This document shows positions 38,055 through 46,735 of a DNA stretch of 64,000 nt, in pieces (positions within the stretch are counted from its first letter, which is position 1; each line of letters starts with the position of its first letter). The stretch is from assembly GCF_014133895.1 (NCBI RefSeq), contig NC_050727.1, positions 1,054,001 through 1,118,000 on the forward strand, given 5' to 3'. Below the pieces are notes generated by a model. That model was not told where the DNA came from and made no database searches. It saw only the letters and a list, made by a program, of their open reading frames with translations. The position numbers were made by a program, and so were the translations under genes. The DNA comes from Torulaspora globosa (taxonomy: Eukaryota > Ascomycota > Saccharomycetes > Saccharomycetales > Saccharomycetaceae).

Positions 38055-39023
38055 ATGAGCTGTTCAGTGGACGATTACTATGACAATAAGGATATGTGCC
38101 CGATCTGCAAGACAGACCGATATCTGTCGCCAGATGTGAAGTTTCTAGTGAATCCCGAATGCTACCACAGGATTTGTGAGTCATGTGTGGATCGTATATT
38201 CAGTCTTGGACCTGCACAATGCCCCTACAAGAATTGTGATAAGATTCTGAGGAAGAATAAGTTTAAGACGCAGATCTTTGATGATGTGGCGGTGGAGAAA
38301 GAGGTCGATATTCGTAAACGGGTGTTTTCTGTGTTCAATAAGAAGCTGGATGATTTTGGGGACAACTTAGAGGAGTATAACAAGTACTTGGAGGAAATAG
38401 AGGAGATAGTTTACAATCTGGACAATGGGGTTGACGTTGCCACGACAGAAGAGAAACTGCGGGCGTATGAGGAGCTCAATAGGCAGCTGATCATGACCAA
38501 TATAGAGCGTAACAAGCAAGACTTGGAGAGTTTCGAACAGAGACAGCAGTTCGAGAAGGAAATGAAGATGAAGAAGCGGATGTTGCTCAAGCAAATTGAA
38601 GAGGAAGACAGGATGAATAAAGAATGGGCCAAGAAAGAAATCGTGAATAGGCTATCGAGCGCAGAAGATGTCGATGATGTTATAGAAGGCGTTAAGAATA
38701 CAGTTAAGTTGAAAAAATCGTCAGCCAGAAGGAAGTTGGAGGAGCTGAATAGGGTTATGATGAATAACCCATATCTAGCGGCCAACAGTGGTGGACCCAG
38801 AAAGGACACCGTCCCCTTCACGCCCTTCAATGGTGACAGAGATGTCTCGAAACGATACACACTAGAGGAGTCGCTCTACAGCGACCCATTCATCAAAGAT
38901 CTGCAAGAGAGAAAAGATTTCGTCGCCTCGGGCTTCAGGGTAGATTATGTTTACGAGCGAATGCTTACTGAGGCGTTCATGGGTCTCGGATGTGTCATTA
39001 GCGAAGAACTACAAACCTCTTAA
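38055..39023 (+). CDS. TFB3: TFIIH/CAK assembly subunit Tfb3 (MAT1 homologue)
   Basis: RING-finger subunit that tethers the Kin28-Ccl1 kinase to core TFIIH, acting in RNA polymerase II initiation and nucleotide excision repair. It is 322 residues (321 in yeast). The C3HC4 RING lies at about residues 14-60 (MCPICKTDRYLS ... CYHRICESCVDRIF ... CPYKNCDKIL). A long central coiled coil (about 110-200) and the conserved C-terminal Kin28/cyclin-binding region (FIKDLQERKDFVASGF ... EAFMGLGCVISEEL) follow. The ATG at 38055 is the first in frame. Divergent from PFA5. Its last 15 bases overlap the last exon of CGI121 on the other strand. Counterpart of YDR460W. Confidence 0.97.
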   Translation: MSCSVDDYYDNKDMCPICKTDRYLSPDVKFLVNPECYHRICESCVDRIFSLGPAQCPYKNCDKILRKNKFKTQIFDDVAVEKEVDIRKRVFSVFNKKLDDFGDNLEEYNKYLEEIEEIVYNLDNGVDVATTEEKLRAYEELNRQLIMTNIERNKQDLESFEQRQQFEKEMKMKKRMLLKQIEEEDRMNKEWAKKEIVNRLSSAEDVDDVIEGVKNTVKLKKSSARRKLEELNRVMMNNPYLAANSGGPRKDTVPFTPFNGDRDVSKRYTLEESLYSDPFIKDLQERKDFVASGFRVDYVYERMLTEAFMGLGCVISEELQTS

Positions 39024-39618
39024 CTGAATAGCATTGACCAGGGCTCTTGACAGGCCTTCCACGGTTTTCGGTTGAAATCCCTGATCTAATTTGTAAACCT
39101 GCATATCGTCAATAGAAGTTAGTATATCCCCACACAGAACAAATCTAACGTTGATGACCACATACCTTCCTTATAAAGGTCTCGTCGCAGTGTTGTTGAA
39201 GTGTTTGATCAAGCAACTCGACCTCCCGACCATGGATCTCTTCGCCAAGCCTCTCTACTGCATTTTGGTCATTTGGCCCCAGTATTTGGACAGCAATCAG
39301 TGTCTTGCAGTCATCCTTCAGCCCAAAATTCTTGAATGCTTCGCCAATGTTCGATGACGGTGACAGACACAGCAGACACTCTGAATGTAAGCTTTTTGTT
39401 CTCCTCTTGTTATAGGAAACCTCAACAAGTGCTCGATAGATTGCTGAGAGCAATTGTTCTCTCGAGCATATAGCCCTAGCATCGATCAAAGCGAATGGCA
39501 GCTCAGCAACTTTTGATCGAAGCTCCTGAGCGTTAGACACATCCTCAAACAGCGAAATCGACACTGTGTAATCTGGGAACTGTGGCAAAACGGTGTAACA
39601 CCTATTGATCGACGACAT
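39009..39618 (-). CDS. CGI121: KEOPS complex subunit Cgi121, two exons
   Basis: Subunit of the KEOPS/EKC complex that makes N6-threonylcarbamoyladenosine on tRNAs decoding ANN codons and affects telomere upkeep; it binds Bud32 and tRNA. Exon 1 is 39618-39166 (151 codons) and exon 2 is 39098-39009; the product is 180 residues (181 in yeast). Exon 2 encodes VYKLDQGFQPKTVEGLSRAL then VNAIQLRGL, closely matching the C-terminus of S. cerevisiae Cgi121. Without splicing the frame reads only six more codons and stops. I chose the ATG at 39618 (MSSINRCYTV); the frame is open further upstream. S. cerevisiae YML036W also has a 3'-proximal intron. Convergent and overlapping with TFB3. Confidence 0.94.
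39099..39165 (-). other. 67-nt intron of CGI121
   Basis: Starts GTATGT, has a perfect TACTAAC at 39124-39118 and ends ATGCAG at 39099. Splicing restores the conserved C-terminal helix (GLSRALVNAIQLRG). Confidence 0.93.
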
Positions 39619-39783
39619 GGTCCGATTGGCTATACTAATCAATGTTCTGTTAGAAGTTGGTCAACTTTGACAAAAAAGTGTCAGTTCTATAGCTTCCGCT
39701 CTGTGACGACTTTTCAAGAAGACTGCTGAAATGCGGCCTCGCAGCACTCTAGACCATTCTAAGCGCCTTCAAGTGATCTGAAG

Positions 39784-40671
39784 ATGATGCAAGCTGACGA
39801 GGAGTCTGCCTCAAGCCCGGAGAGACGAGAAATAGACCAACAATTAGATGCACTTCTCCCGTTGAGCCAAATTACCGATGCGGAATCAGAACAGCCAAGA
39901 ATACTTTATGAATTACTAGACGAGGTACCGCATGGCAGGAAACTGATGAATCATTTGCTCTCCTCAGCGAGTGACCTGCAATTGAATGAGCAAGATCTCT
40001 GTCATGGCCATCTGCACAAAGCCGCGTCAGCTACAGCTGATAGATGGTATGAAGAGGAGAGGAGGGCCAGCACCCAGGCCCTGCCAGCGGCGCTGCAACT
40101 TGATGCTCCTGTCATATTTTCGTGGAGTAAGAAAGCTGCCGCGGCAAAGACGAGTCCTCAGAAGAGTAAACCGCATGCTGCGGCCCGAGAAACCACCAAT
40201 CAAACGCTATTCAAGTCTATATCTGCCAGGCTAACCGAGATTGCGAGGCAGAGAGAGACACTGCAGCATGGACCCATGGATGAAAACGGCTCCAGAAGAT
40301 CCGAGAGCAGCGCAAGCAAGCACCAATGGGCCAGTTCAGAATTCCATGTGGATCCGCTGCAGGAATTCGTAGCCAGGGCATTACCTAGAGCTTCCAAGAA
40401 GGAGCACAGCGAGAAGAAAAAGGTTAAAAGACGTAGTCTGCTGAATTTCTGGGGCGGAGGTACCCACAAGAGGAAGGAGGATCGCAAGGCCACCCAGGAA
40501 GCCGAGCCCAACCAAGGTCGCTACTCGACCGAGCAATCACATCACATCGAAGCCAGCAGCATAGCTGAAGAGGCAGAGCCCGGCCGGCCGGCGCTGGAAA
40601 ACCACACACAGCTGCCCGACACTGCCTTGAACTTGAATTCGTTCATTCCCTTACAACCTAAAAAGAAGTGA
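39784..40671 (+). CDS. YML037C-like protein of unknown function
   Basis: 295 residues with no membrane segment and no enzyme motif that I can see. Its place between CGI121 (YML036W) and YMD8 (YML038C) makes it the positional counterpart of YML037C, whose S. cerevisiae product is uncharacterised and has been reported with clathrin-coated vesicles. Visible features are an N-terminal acidic/leucine-rich part (LDALLPLSQITDAESEQPRI), a lysine-rich basic patch followed by an aromatic motif (KKKVKRRSLLNFWGGGTHKR) at about 213-232, and a basic hydrophobic tail (LNSFIPLQPKKK). Short motifs of the LLNFWG and SFIPL kind could be adaptor-binding, but that is inference. Two adjacent ATGs (39784, 39787) are possible starts. 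Confidence 0.7.
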   Translation: MMQADEESASSPERREIDQQLDALLPLSQITDAESEQPRILYELLDEVPHGRKLMNHLLSSASDLQLNEQDLCHGHLHKAASATADRWYEEERRASTQALPAALQLDAPVIFSWSKKAAAAKTSPQKSKPHAAARETTNQTLFKSISARLTEIARQRETLQHGPMDENGSRRSESSASKHQWASSEFHVDPLQEFVARALPRASKKEHSEKKKVKRRSLLNFWGGGTHKRKEDRKATQEAEPNQGRYSTEQSHHIEASSIAEEAEPGRPALENHTQLPDTALNLNSFIPLQPKKK

Positions 40672-40702
40672 GCACTAGCGCTACCATTATACAATTTGCA
40701 TA

Positions 40703-40897
40703 CTAATCCGACGACTCTTTTTTGGAGACATGATAAGTCAACTTCTGGCCTCCTGGAAACCCTCTCTTACTGTTCACCCTGGGGGTGTGGCTGTAACCAC
40801 GCTGAGCATCCCTGGCAGCAGCGTCCTGTCTCATAGTTTCCTCGTAAGAAGGCGGATTTCCAATGCCACGGTCCTGTTTCCCATCCTTGCCAGACAT
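40703..40897 (-). CDS. Small PPSY-motif protein, probable YDR461C-A counterpart
   Basis: A 64-residue ORF (MSGKDGKQDRGIGNPPSYEE...) on the minus strand between the YML037C-like gene and MRPL28. In S. cerevisiae a minus-strand small ORF, YDR461C-A, lies between MFA1 and MRPL28, so the position fits. The PPSYEE segment is a PPxY motif of the type bound by WW domains of the Rsp5 ubiquitin ligase. The remainder is basic and hydrophilic, with no membrane segment. The frame is open further upstream, but the ATG at 40897 places the PPSY motif near the start. I do not know a function. Confidence 0.55.
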   Translation of the reverse strand: MSGKDGKQDRGIGNPPSYEETMRQDAAARDAQRGYSHTPRVNSKRGFPGGQKLTYHVSKKESSD

Positions 40898-41394
40898 CAG
40901 TTCCGTACGAAGCAGCTCTGGCTCTCTGGCTTCACTTACTCCCAAGGGCCAGCAACATTTTCGTGCTGGAAGCAACACATCTTGTAGAAGTTGCAAGAAG
41001 CGGGCTGTTTCGCGAGCTGCCAAAACAGCAGAGTAGCGGTTATAGAAGTGTCAGGGCTGGCTCAGGTCCCCATTCGCAGCCTTAAGGTCTGGAATCTTGC
41101 GACGCTCGTCGCTGTCGCTTGCAACGCCAGGTGGGGCCGTCACTGGGCTCTAAACGATGCGAGAAGCTAGAGTAGCATACAGTGGATGCAATTGACCTCA
41201 TGAAAGGGCCTTCAGGCGCGCTTAGAGGCACCAAGAGCTGGCTACTTGCTGTCTTATGGTTGTTAATTAGGCTAGTCGTTCTCAATGATTTTTCATTTTT
41301 CACTTCAAGTTCACCAACTTTAAGCTGGGAAGCTTCTGCATAAGTATTGCCGATAGGTGTCTCTAGCAACCGGTAGATTCCCTGGTCGCTTTAA
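40898..41394. other. Intergenic region upstream of MRPL28 lacking MFA1
   Basis: About 497 bp. In S. cerevisiae the a-factor gene MFA1 lies between TFB3 and MRPL28; I see no short frame ending in a CaaX box (such as CVIA) on either strand here. The minus-strand frame at 41082-41369 has no ATG start and no recognisable content. An AT-rich stretch at 41260-41310 may be the MRPL28 promoter. Confidence 0.5.
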
Positions 41395-41829
41395 ATGCTA
41401 TCTCATCATGCTATGCGCAGCCAGCTTGCGCAACCTGTCACTGTTCTCATCCGAGGCGTGAGAACAAAGAGTAAAGGCGGTCTCCCACCGGCAGCACAGA
41501 GAGTCGTCACTCAATTGAGTGTCATGTCTGCCAGCAGAAAGCAGCCCAGACTTTTGAAGCTTTCCCGCGAGGATCTGATAAAACACCAGACCATACAGCG
41601 ATGCTGGTCGACGTATCAGGCAGATCTGCGTGCCAAACGCAACGAGCAGCTGAAACTGCAATACAAGAGCACTCAGAAAGCCATGGATATACTCGAGGAG
41701 CTGAGCCCCGAGCTCTTTCAAGCAGCAAACGCCCCAGAGCACGCAAAACGGTTTCCAATGGAGCTGAAAGTGCCCACCGAGTTTCCCCCCAGAAAAATAT
41801 GGCACTACGACTACAAGAAGAAGGACTAG
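41395..41829 (+). CDS. MRPL28: Mitochondrial 54S ribosomal protein mL40
   Basis: Large-subunit mitochondrial ribosomal protein of the mL40 (Mrpl28) family. The 144-residue protein (147 in S. cerevisiae) starts with a basic, hydroxylated targeting peptide ([28 protein letters not shown]). The helical body contains [20 protein letters not shown] and ends in the conserved [23 protein letters not shown] at 41395. Tandem with YMD8 downstream. Same position as YDR462W. Confidence 0.94.
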   Translation: MLSHHAMRSQLAQPVTVLIRGVRTKSKGGLPPAAQRVVTQLSVMSASRKQPRLLKLSREDLIKHQTIQRCWSTYQADLRAKRNEQLKLQYKSTQKAMDILEELSPELFQAANAPEHAKRFPMELKVPTEFPPRKIWHYDYKKKD

Positions 41830-42096
41830 CAAAGTAGAGGCGCCGCAGCGGCCCAAACCGGGCAACCGTGCAACCATTGAGACCCTCCTGTATATATATG
41901 ACGTTAACTAGCGGTCCAGATTAGTGCTTCATAGTCATTCTGAACGGGTCTTCGCAGTATATAGATTCAGCGAAACTCATCATCACTGCCAAGAGACTCG
42001 ACTTGAGCCTGCTGATGGCCTTTGCTCAGTCCAATTGATCTTCAGGTGGGTGCTCCGCCTTCTTTCCGTTTCAATCGCTTTTCTGGCCCTGTTCAG

Positions 42097-43275
42097 ATGC
42101 ATAACCTGGCCATTTTGATACTGGGATGGTATTTCTGCTCCATAACGCTGTCTCTTTACAATAAATGGATGTTTGATCCCATAAAGGGTTTGAAAATCGC
42201 TTCCCCTATTCTGGTCACTTCGTTCCACCAATGGGTTCTTTGGTTTCTGTCATTCTTGTACATCAAATATTTAAGATTGAACGAGGGCAGTCGATCAACC
42301 ACCATCAGGCACAAATTGCCGAGCCTGAAGTTCTATCTGAAGTATCTCATTCCAACTGCGATTGCTGCAGCGGGCGACATCGGGTTTGGGAGCCTTTCTT
42401 TCAAGTATATCAGTTTGACAGTGTACACCATAATAAAGTCCGCTAGTATCGCCTTCGTATTACTGTTTGGTTGCCTCTTTGGACTGGAGAAATTTCACTG
42501 GAAACTGGCTCTTATAGTGCTAATCATGTTTGCCGGCGTGGTTATGATGATCTTTGCGCCGTCAAACGAAACGGAACAAGTCAAAGACCGGTCTACGTTG
42601 GTGCTGGGGTCTTGCTTAGTCCTGGTAAGCAGCTGCCTGTCGGGCCTGAGATGGGTTTATACACAATTGACACTGAAAAAGCAGGATCACTACGATGGCG
42701 TGGCATCTACGGAACCTGCGGTCCCAGATCTCAGGACTAGAGCAGCTTCGGGTACGAAACCACACCCAATTCACACAATCTATCAACTGGCGCCTATTAT
42801 GGGCCTTGCACTCTTCATCACGTCCCTAATAGTCGACAAACCCTTCCCCAGCATTTTCCAATCTAATCTTTTTAGTACCGGTGATGAAGTGAGAGTGGTT
42901 ACTGTCAAATCTGTAATGAAAGGACTGTTGCTGTTAGTGATTCCTGGAATTGAAGTCTTTTTTATGACAATTTGCGAATTTGGAATACTTCAAACAGCTC
43001 ATGTGCTTACTCTATCGATCGCTGGAATCGTAAAAGAACTGCTTACAATCGTATGTGGCATGCTGTTGTTAGGCGAAAGGCTCAAAGGGATTCATAACTG
43101 GGCTGGTATGTGCATCATTTTACTTGATGTTGCATATTACAACTACTTTAGATTTCAGCAAGACCATAAGGAGAATTCCTTCATGGAAAAAGATGGAGAA
43201 GAATCCGTACCGTACTCAGTCACTACAGATTCGATGATGCAGGAGTATGAGCTGGATATCATTGTCTCTAGATAA
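42097..43275 (+). CDS. YMD8: Putative nucleotide-sugar/drug-metabolite transporter Ymd8
   Basis: Multipass membrane protein of the triose-phosphate/nucleotide-sugar translocator superfamily, COPI-vesicle/Golgi-linked in S. cerevisiae; substrate unknown. The 392-residue protein has about ten hydrophobic helices, starting with LAILILGWYFCSITLSLYNK, and the family signatures KYISLTVYTIIKSASIAFVL and ELLTIVCGMLLLGERL. The C-terminus (QEYELDIIVSR) resembles that of yeast Ymd8. I chose the ATG at 42097, which gives a start equivalent to the S. cerevisiae protein; no in-frame ATG lies upstream. Convergent with RAD4, 33 bp apart. Counterpart of YML038C and the last gene of the left synteny block. Confidence 0.93.
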   Translation: MHNLAILILGWYFCSITLSLYNKWMFDPIKGLKIASPILVTSFHQWVLWFLSFLYIKYLRLNEGSRSTTIRHKLPSLKFYLKYLIPTAIAAAGDIGFGSLSFKYISLTVYTIIKSASIAFVLLFGCLFGLEKFHWKLALIVLIMFAGVVMMIFAPSNETEQVKDRSTLVLGSCLVLVSSCLSGLRWVYTQLTLKKQDHYDGVASTEPAVPDLRTRAASGTKPHPIHTIYQLAPIMGLALFITSLIVDKPFPSIFQSNLFSTGDEVRVVTVKSVMKGLLLLVIPGIEVFFMTICEFGILQTAHVLTLSIAGIVKELLTIVCGMLLLGERLKGIHNWAGMCIILLDVAYYNYFRFQQDHKENSFMEKDGEESVPYSVTTDSMMQEYELDIIVSR

Positions 43276-43308
43276 TAGCAATTTATAATAGATATGCGGT
43301 AATTCGTT

Positions 43309-45687
43309 TCAACTGTCTTGATCAGAGAAATCAAGCTCTTCCATAAACTGCTCGTAGCTACCATCCGTTTCTTCATCCGCTTCTGATTTCTCATCGAGAT
43401 CCAGACTTTTTTGGCTCTTTGCTGCACAAGTTCCTTCAGTTCTGTCATGTTTGACTGAAGTCAACTTGCTCTCACTCGCAGCAACAACAAAACCTCCTTC
43501 TTCCTGAGGTTCTAACTTTTCATGTTCATCAGAATCGGTCATTGTGGGTTGCGCCGCTTCAGTATCAGCATTAGGAACTGGTAAAAACCCACCGGCTGGC
43601 GCCTCGAAATCAGAGTCATCCGCAGAGGAATCATTTATATCATCTTTGTTGGTTGCAGTTCCATGTTCCTGGATTTGGCCATAAGTAGCATTCAAATTGC
43701 TCTTGATTCTAATTTTCAGCAGCAGCACATTCCAATCTTCCAGTGCTTTGAGTTCCTGCTTCTGTCTTTCATCTACTTCAAGTGAATATTCAATGCCATC
43801 TATAGCACTAACGACAGCTTCGACAAACCACTTTGCCACAACAACACCACCAATGATGGGCTTGGAAGAATTGCCTCTCTCAAACTTAAACCCACAAACA
43901 GCCCGAGCATATTCGACTTCAAGAAACTTAGCTGCTTTGATTGCATTAGGGCTCTCAATCAGGCAACAGTTGGCAGGAATCATGGATGGAACAAACACTT
44001 CGATGTTACCATATGCGTTCTTTTCAATCTTTCCATCGGGGCTACTTGCTAGTGGCGCATGATACAGCTCTGTATCGTCAATACTGTATAATCTTTCCTC
44101 CTCGACTTCTCCGTCGATGCCAGTCATCGATCTCATTCTTCCTTTTGATTTTTTTATCGTTTTCCTAACTCGACTACCTACTTTCAAAATCCTGCCCTCC
44201 ATGTACCACTGTTTCGCACTCTTTAGATCTATCAGGTCTTTTCTATCAAAAACTTTAAGAACTTGCCTTCCGTGATTGACATTTAGGTACCCGCATTCTT
44301 TACTGTTCGGCTTTAAAACCTGATTGATCCTTATATCCTTCTCTAGAACAAATTTCGGATGATTCTTCAGGTCCTGTAGGTTATCGGGCATACCTTCATC
44401 TTCATCTCTTTGATTGAAGTATTCTTCTTCATAATCATCTATCCTAGTTCTTTTCCTTCTATGTAAGGCGCAGATTACTTTATCATACCATTCAGACCCC
44501 GGTGCGCTGTTGGTGATTCGTCTCTTTCGGCATTTGGAATTGAACCAAGAGGCGTAACGCCTGGTGATATCCTTACAGCCATTTTTCCTGTCTAACCCTA
44601 TCACATACCTCATCATATTTCTTCGGCAGGCCGAAACCCCTCGAGGCTCCAACTTCGAACCATTCCTAACTTGTTCAATGGTCTTCAGGTTGGTGGGATC
44701 AATCGTTATCCATTTCTTGGTGAACTTATCCCATACTTCGCACCAAAAGATTGGATACTTAAATGAATTTGAATACGTATCCGCCCTGCTTGTTGGTGAT
44801 TCCTGCTCCTTTAAATTGGTAAAATCTGGCGGTTGACATGACATAACTAATCTTGCATTCACGTTGCAGGATCTGAGAAGTGCAACAAAGCCTTGAGTTG
44901 CAAGATCACAATTGCCATGGCCTTTTAAAACCCGTCGTACAAATTCATTCTCCGTCAACGTTTTCTTCAAATCGATCGGTCCGTCAGTCTCTTGCCAGCT
45001 CCGCATGTAATACTCCAAACCAGAGTACCTTTTCTTCACCTTCCAATGTTTCTGCCACAGCTCCATGCACTTCTTTAATCCATCAAGGAGCTTTCTAGTA
45101 CTCCGTAGGGGCATCTGATCATCTTTCTCAGGATGCAATAAATTAAACAGATTCTCATCGATCAGTTTGCTCAGCTTCCGCAGCAGTTTGGAGTTGTTGA
45201 TCCAGTCATTAACTATTGCTCCATGTACCATCAAACATAGTAAGTAAGCCATGTGGTAGTATCTTCTTCTTTGACGTTCTTCATTAGAACAAATGTTTCT
45301 CGCCTTTGCTCCAGATCCTTTCTTTGTTTCCTGCTTGGGAGCTATGGTGACCGACAAAACTCCAGCTGCATCGAAAGTGACGGGTTCTGTGACGTCCTCA
45401 AATTCATCGCTGTCGTCATAATCTTCCGACCCTTCGTCCTCATATGTTTCTTCTTTCCCAGCATCCGAAGCCGATTGTAAATCAACAACTTCGGGTTTAT
45501 CTTCAACTCTTGAGTCTGAATCGGAGGAATCTATAGATATGGTAACCTTGGGCTCAGGATCTTTCGTGCTGTTTTCATGGACTTTTCGCCTTTTCCTTTT
45601 TAATGGTCTGTCTTGCTCTTTTCGTGAGGTTTCCCGTAAAACCTTCCTTATCAGTTGGAAATGTTCCGGCGACAGGTTATTATCCAT
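43309..45687 (-). CDS. RAD4: Nucleotide excision repair damage-recognition factor Rad4 (XPC)
   Basis: XPC orthologue that with Rad23 recognises helix-distorting lesions and starts nucleotide excision repair. The 792-residue protein (754 in yeast) has a basic/acidic N-terminal region, a transglutaminase-like domain (RSTRKLLDGLKKCMELWQKH ... CNVNARLVMSCQPPDF ... YPIFWCEVWDKFTKKWITID), then the BHD1-BHD3 hairpin domains (NHPKFVLEKDIRINQVL ... FGNIEVF-like YGNIEVFVPSMIPANCCLIE). An acidic tail ends GSYEQFMEELDFSDQDS, close to the Rad4 end and unlike the shorter paralogue Rad34. I chose the ATG at 45687 as the first in frame. In S. cerevisiae RAD4 is YER162C, on a different chromosome from its neighbours here. 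Confidence 0.95.
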   Translation of the reverse strand: MDNNLSPEHFQLIRKVLRETSRKEQDRPLKRKRRKVHENSTKDPEPKVTISIDSSDSDSRVEDKPEVVDLQSASDAGKEETYEDEGSEDYDDSDEFEDVTEPVTFDAAGVLSVTIAPKQETKKGSGAKARNICSNEERQRRRYYHMAYLLCLMVHGAIVNDWINNSKLLRKLSKLIDENLFNLLHPEKDDQMPLRSTRKLLDGLKKCMELWQKHWKVKKRYSGLEYYMRSWQETDGPIDLKKTLTENEFVRRVLKGHGNCDLATQGFVALLRSCNVNARLVMSCQPPDFTNLKEQESPTSRADTYSNSFKYPIFWCEVWDKFTKKWITIDPTNLKTIEQVRNGSKLEPRGVSACRRNMMRYVIGLDRKNGCKDITRRYASWFNSKCRKRRITNSAPGSEWYDKVICALHRRKRTRIDDYEEEYFNQRDEDEGMPDNLQDLKNHPKFVLEKDIRINQVLKPNSKECGYLNVNHGRQVLKVFDRKDLIDLKSAKQWYMEGRILKVGSRVRKTIKKSKGRMRSMTGIDGEVEEERLYSIDDTELYHAPLASSPDGKIEKNAYGNIEVFVPSMIPANCCLIESPNAIKAAKFLEVEYARAVCGFKFERGNSSKPIIGGVVVAKWFVEAVVSAIDGIEYSLEVDERQKQELKALEDWNVLLLKIRIKSNLNATYGQIQEHGTATNKDDINDSSADDSDFEAPAGGFLPVPNADTEAAQPTMTDSDEHEKLEPQEEGGFVVAASESKLTSVKHDRTEGTCAAKSQKSLDLDEKSEADEETDGSYEQFMEELDFSDQDS

Positions 45688-45970
45688 CCATGTATTACCC
45701 CTGTGACTCTTCAAGCTTTACCAACCAAGCTATTGGTCCTGGTCAAACTTTTAAGCGCCCTTCATTCAATGACTAATACCTTTACGGCGTTGACTGGAGC
45801 GCGCGGCATGTGACATTTCGACCATTATCGACTTTCTCATGCAGGGCATATAGGCATCGGAAAATCAACGCGAGCAAAAGTAGTGCCAGCTATAAAAATG
45901 AAGAAAAACCTGGAAATCAGTAGTTTTTCCAGTTACGTTTCGACACCGATCCATATTAGAGCAGCTTTGA

Positions 45971-46735
45971 ATGATATCAGAAGGAGCAGCCACAGCGTTA
46001 GCAACTGTTGCAACCGTATGCTGGTGCATCCAACTGATTCCCCAAATATGGTACAACTGGAGACGTAAAGACTGCACGGGCTTGCCGCCCTTGATGATGT
46101 TCCTTTGGGTCGTGTCGGCCATCCCGTTTGCCATCTACTTCTGCGTCAGCGAAGGCAATATAACCTTGCAAGTGCAACCTCACCTATTCATGTTCTTCTG
46201 TGCCATAAGTTTCGTACAGTCTTGCTACTATCCGCCTGTCAGGATGGCCAGGAAGAAAATAGCGGCAATCCTGCTGGCTTTTTCAGTCTGTTGCGTCGGG
46301 ATGGAGGTGGGATTCATACTGTGGCTACGCCCGCTGTACCGTAAAGGTATCCACTGGCCCGCATTGATCTTCGGCATCCTTGCTTCCGTCTTACTAGCGG
46401 TTGGTCTTTTACCGCCATACTTTGAGCTGGCTAAGAGACAGGGAAGAGTCGTGGGGATTAACTTTCTTTTCCTATTTGTGGATTCACTAGGCGCATGGCT
46501 ATCCATTGTCAGCGTAATTCTGGGCAATATGGACGTGATGGGCATTGCCTTGTACTGCGTGGTTGCCGCCTTGGAGCTCGGAATATTTATCTCCCATTTT
46601 ATATGGTGTTGCAGGTTCAAGTGGTTCAGAACAGCTCCCCAGGAGGAGTCAGAAGTTGATATCGAGAAGATTGATGAGCAGACACAGGCCAAAAGCTTTC
46701 CAGACTCTACGGAAGACCAACCGATTGACCCGTAA
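45971..46735 (+). CDS. PQ-loop repeat membrane protein of a fungal family not recognised in S. cerevisiae
   Basis: 254 residues with about seven hydrophobic helices. The first PQ-loop is CIQLIPQIWYNWRRKDCTGL (proline-glutamine at residues 24-25). The second has PP instead of PQ (LLPPYFELAKRQGRVVGI, P148-P149). PQ-loop proteins include lysosomal/vacuolar amino-acid exporters, SWEET sugar transporters and KDEL receptors. The layout and the RxGRVVGI motif look like a PQ-loop family common in filamentous ascomycetes, and unlike the S. cerevisiae Ypq1-3 vacuolar transporters, which are longer and have different loops. A TATAAAA lies upstream at 45892-45898; an out-of-frame ATG at 45898 precedes the chosen start. 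Substrate unknown. Confidence 0.8.
   Translation: MISEGAATALATVATVCWCIQLIPQIWYNWRRKDCTGLPPLMMFLWVVSAIPFAIYFCVSEGNITLQVQPHLFMFFCAISFVQSCYYPPVRMARKKIAAILLAFSVCCVGMEVGFILWLRPLYRKGIHWPALIFGILASVLLAVGLLPPYFELAKRQGRVVGINFLFLFVDSLGAWLSIVSVILGNMDVMGIALYCVVAALELGIFISHFIWCCRFKWFRTAPQEESEVDIEKIDEQTQAKSFPDSTEDQPIDP

Noticed and set aside
41082..41369. 95-codon minus-strand frame before MRPL28
   Set aside because: Begins without ATG, no family resemblance, overlaps the MRPL28 promoter.
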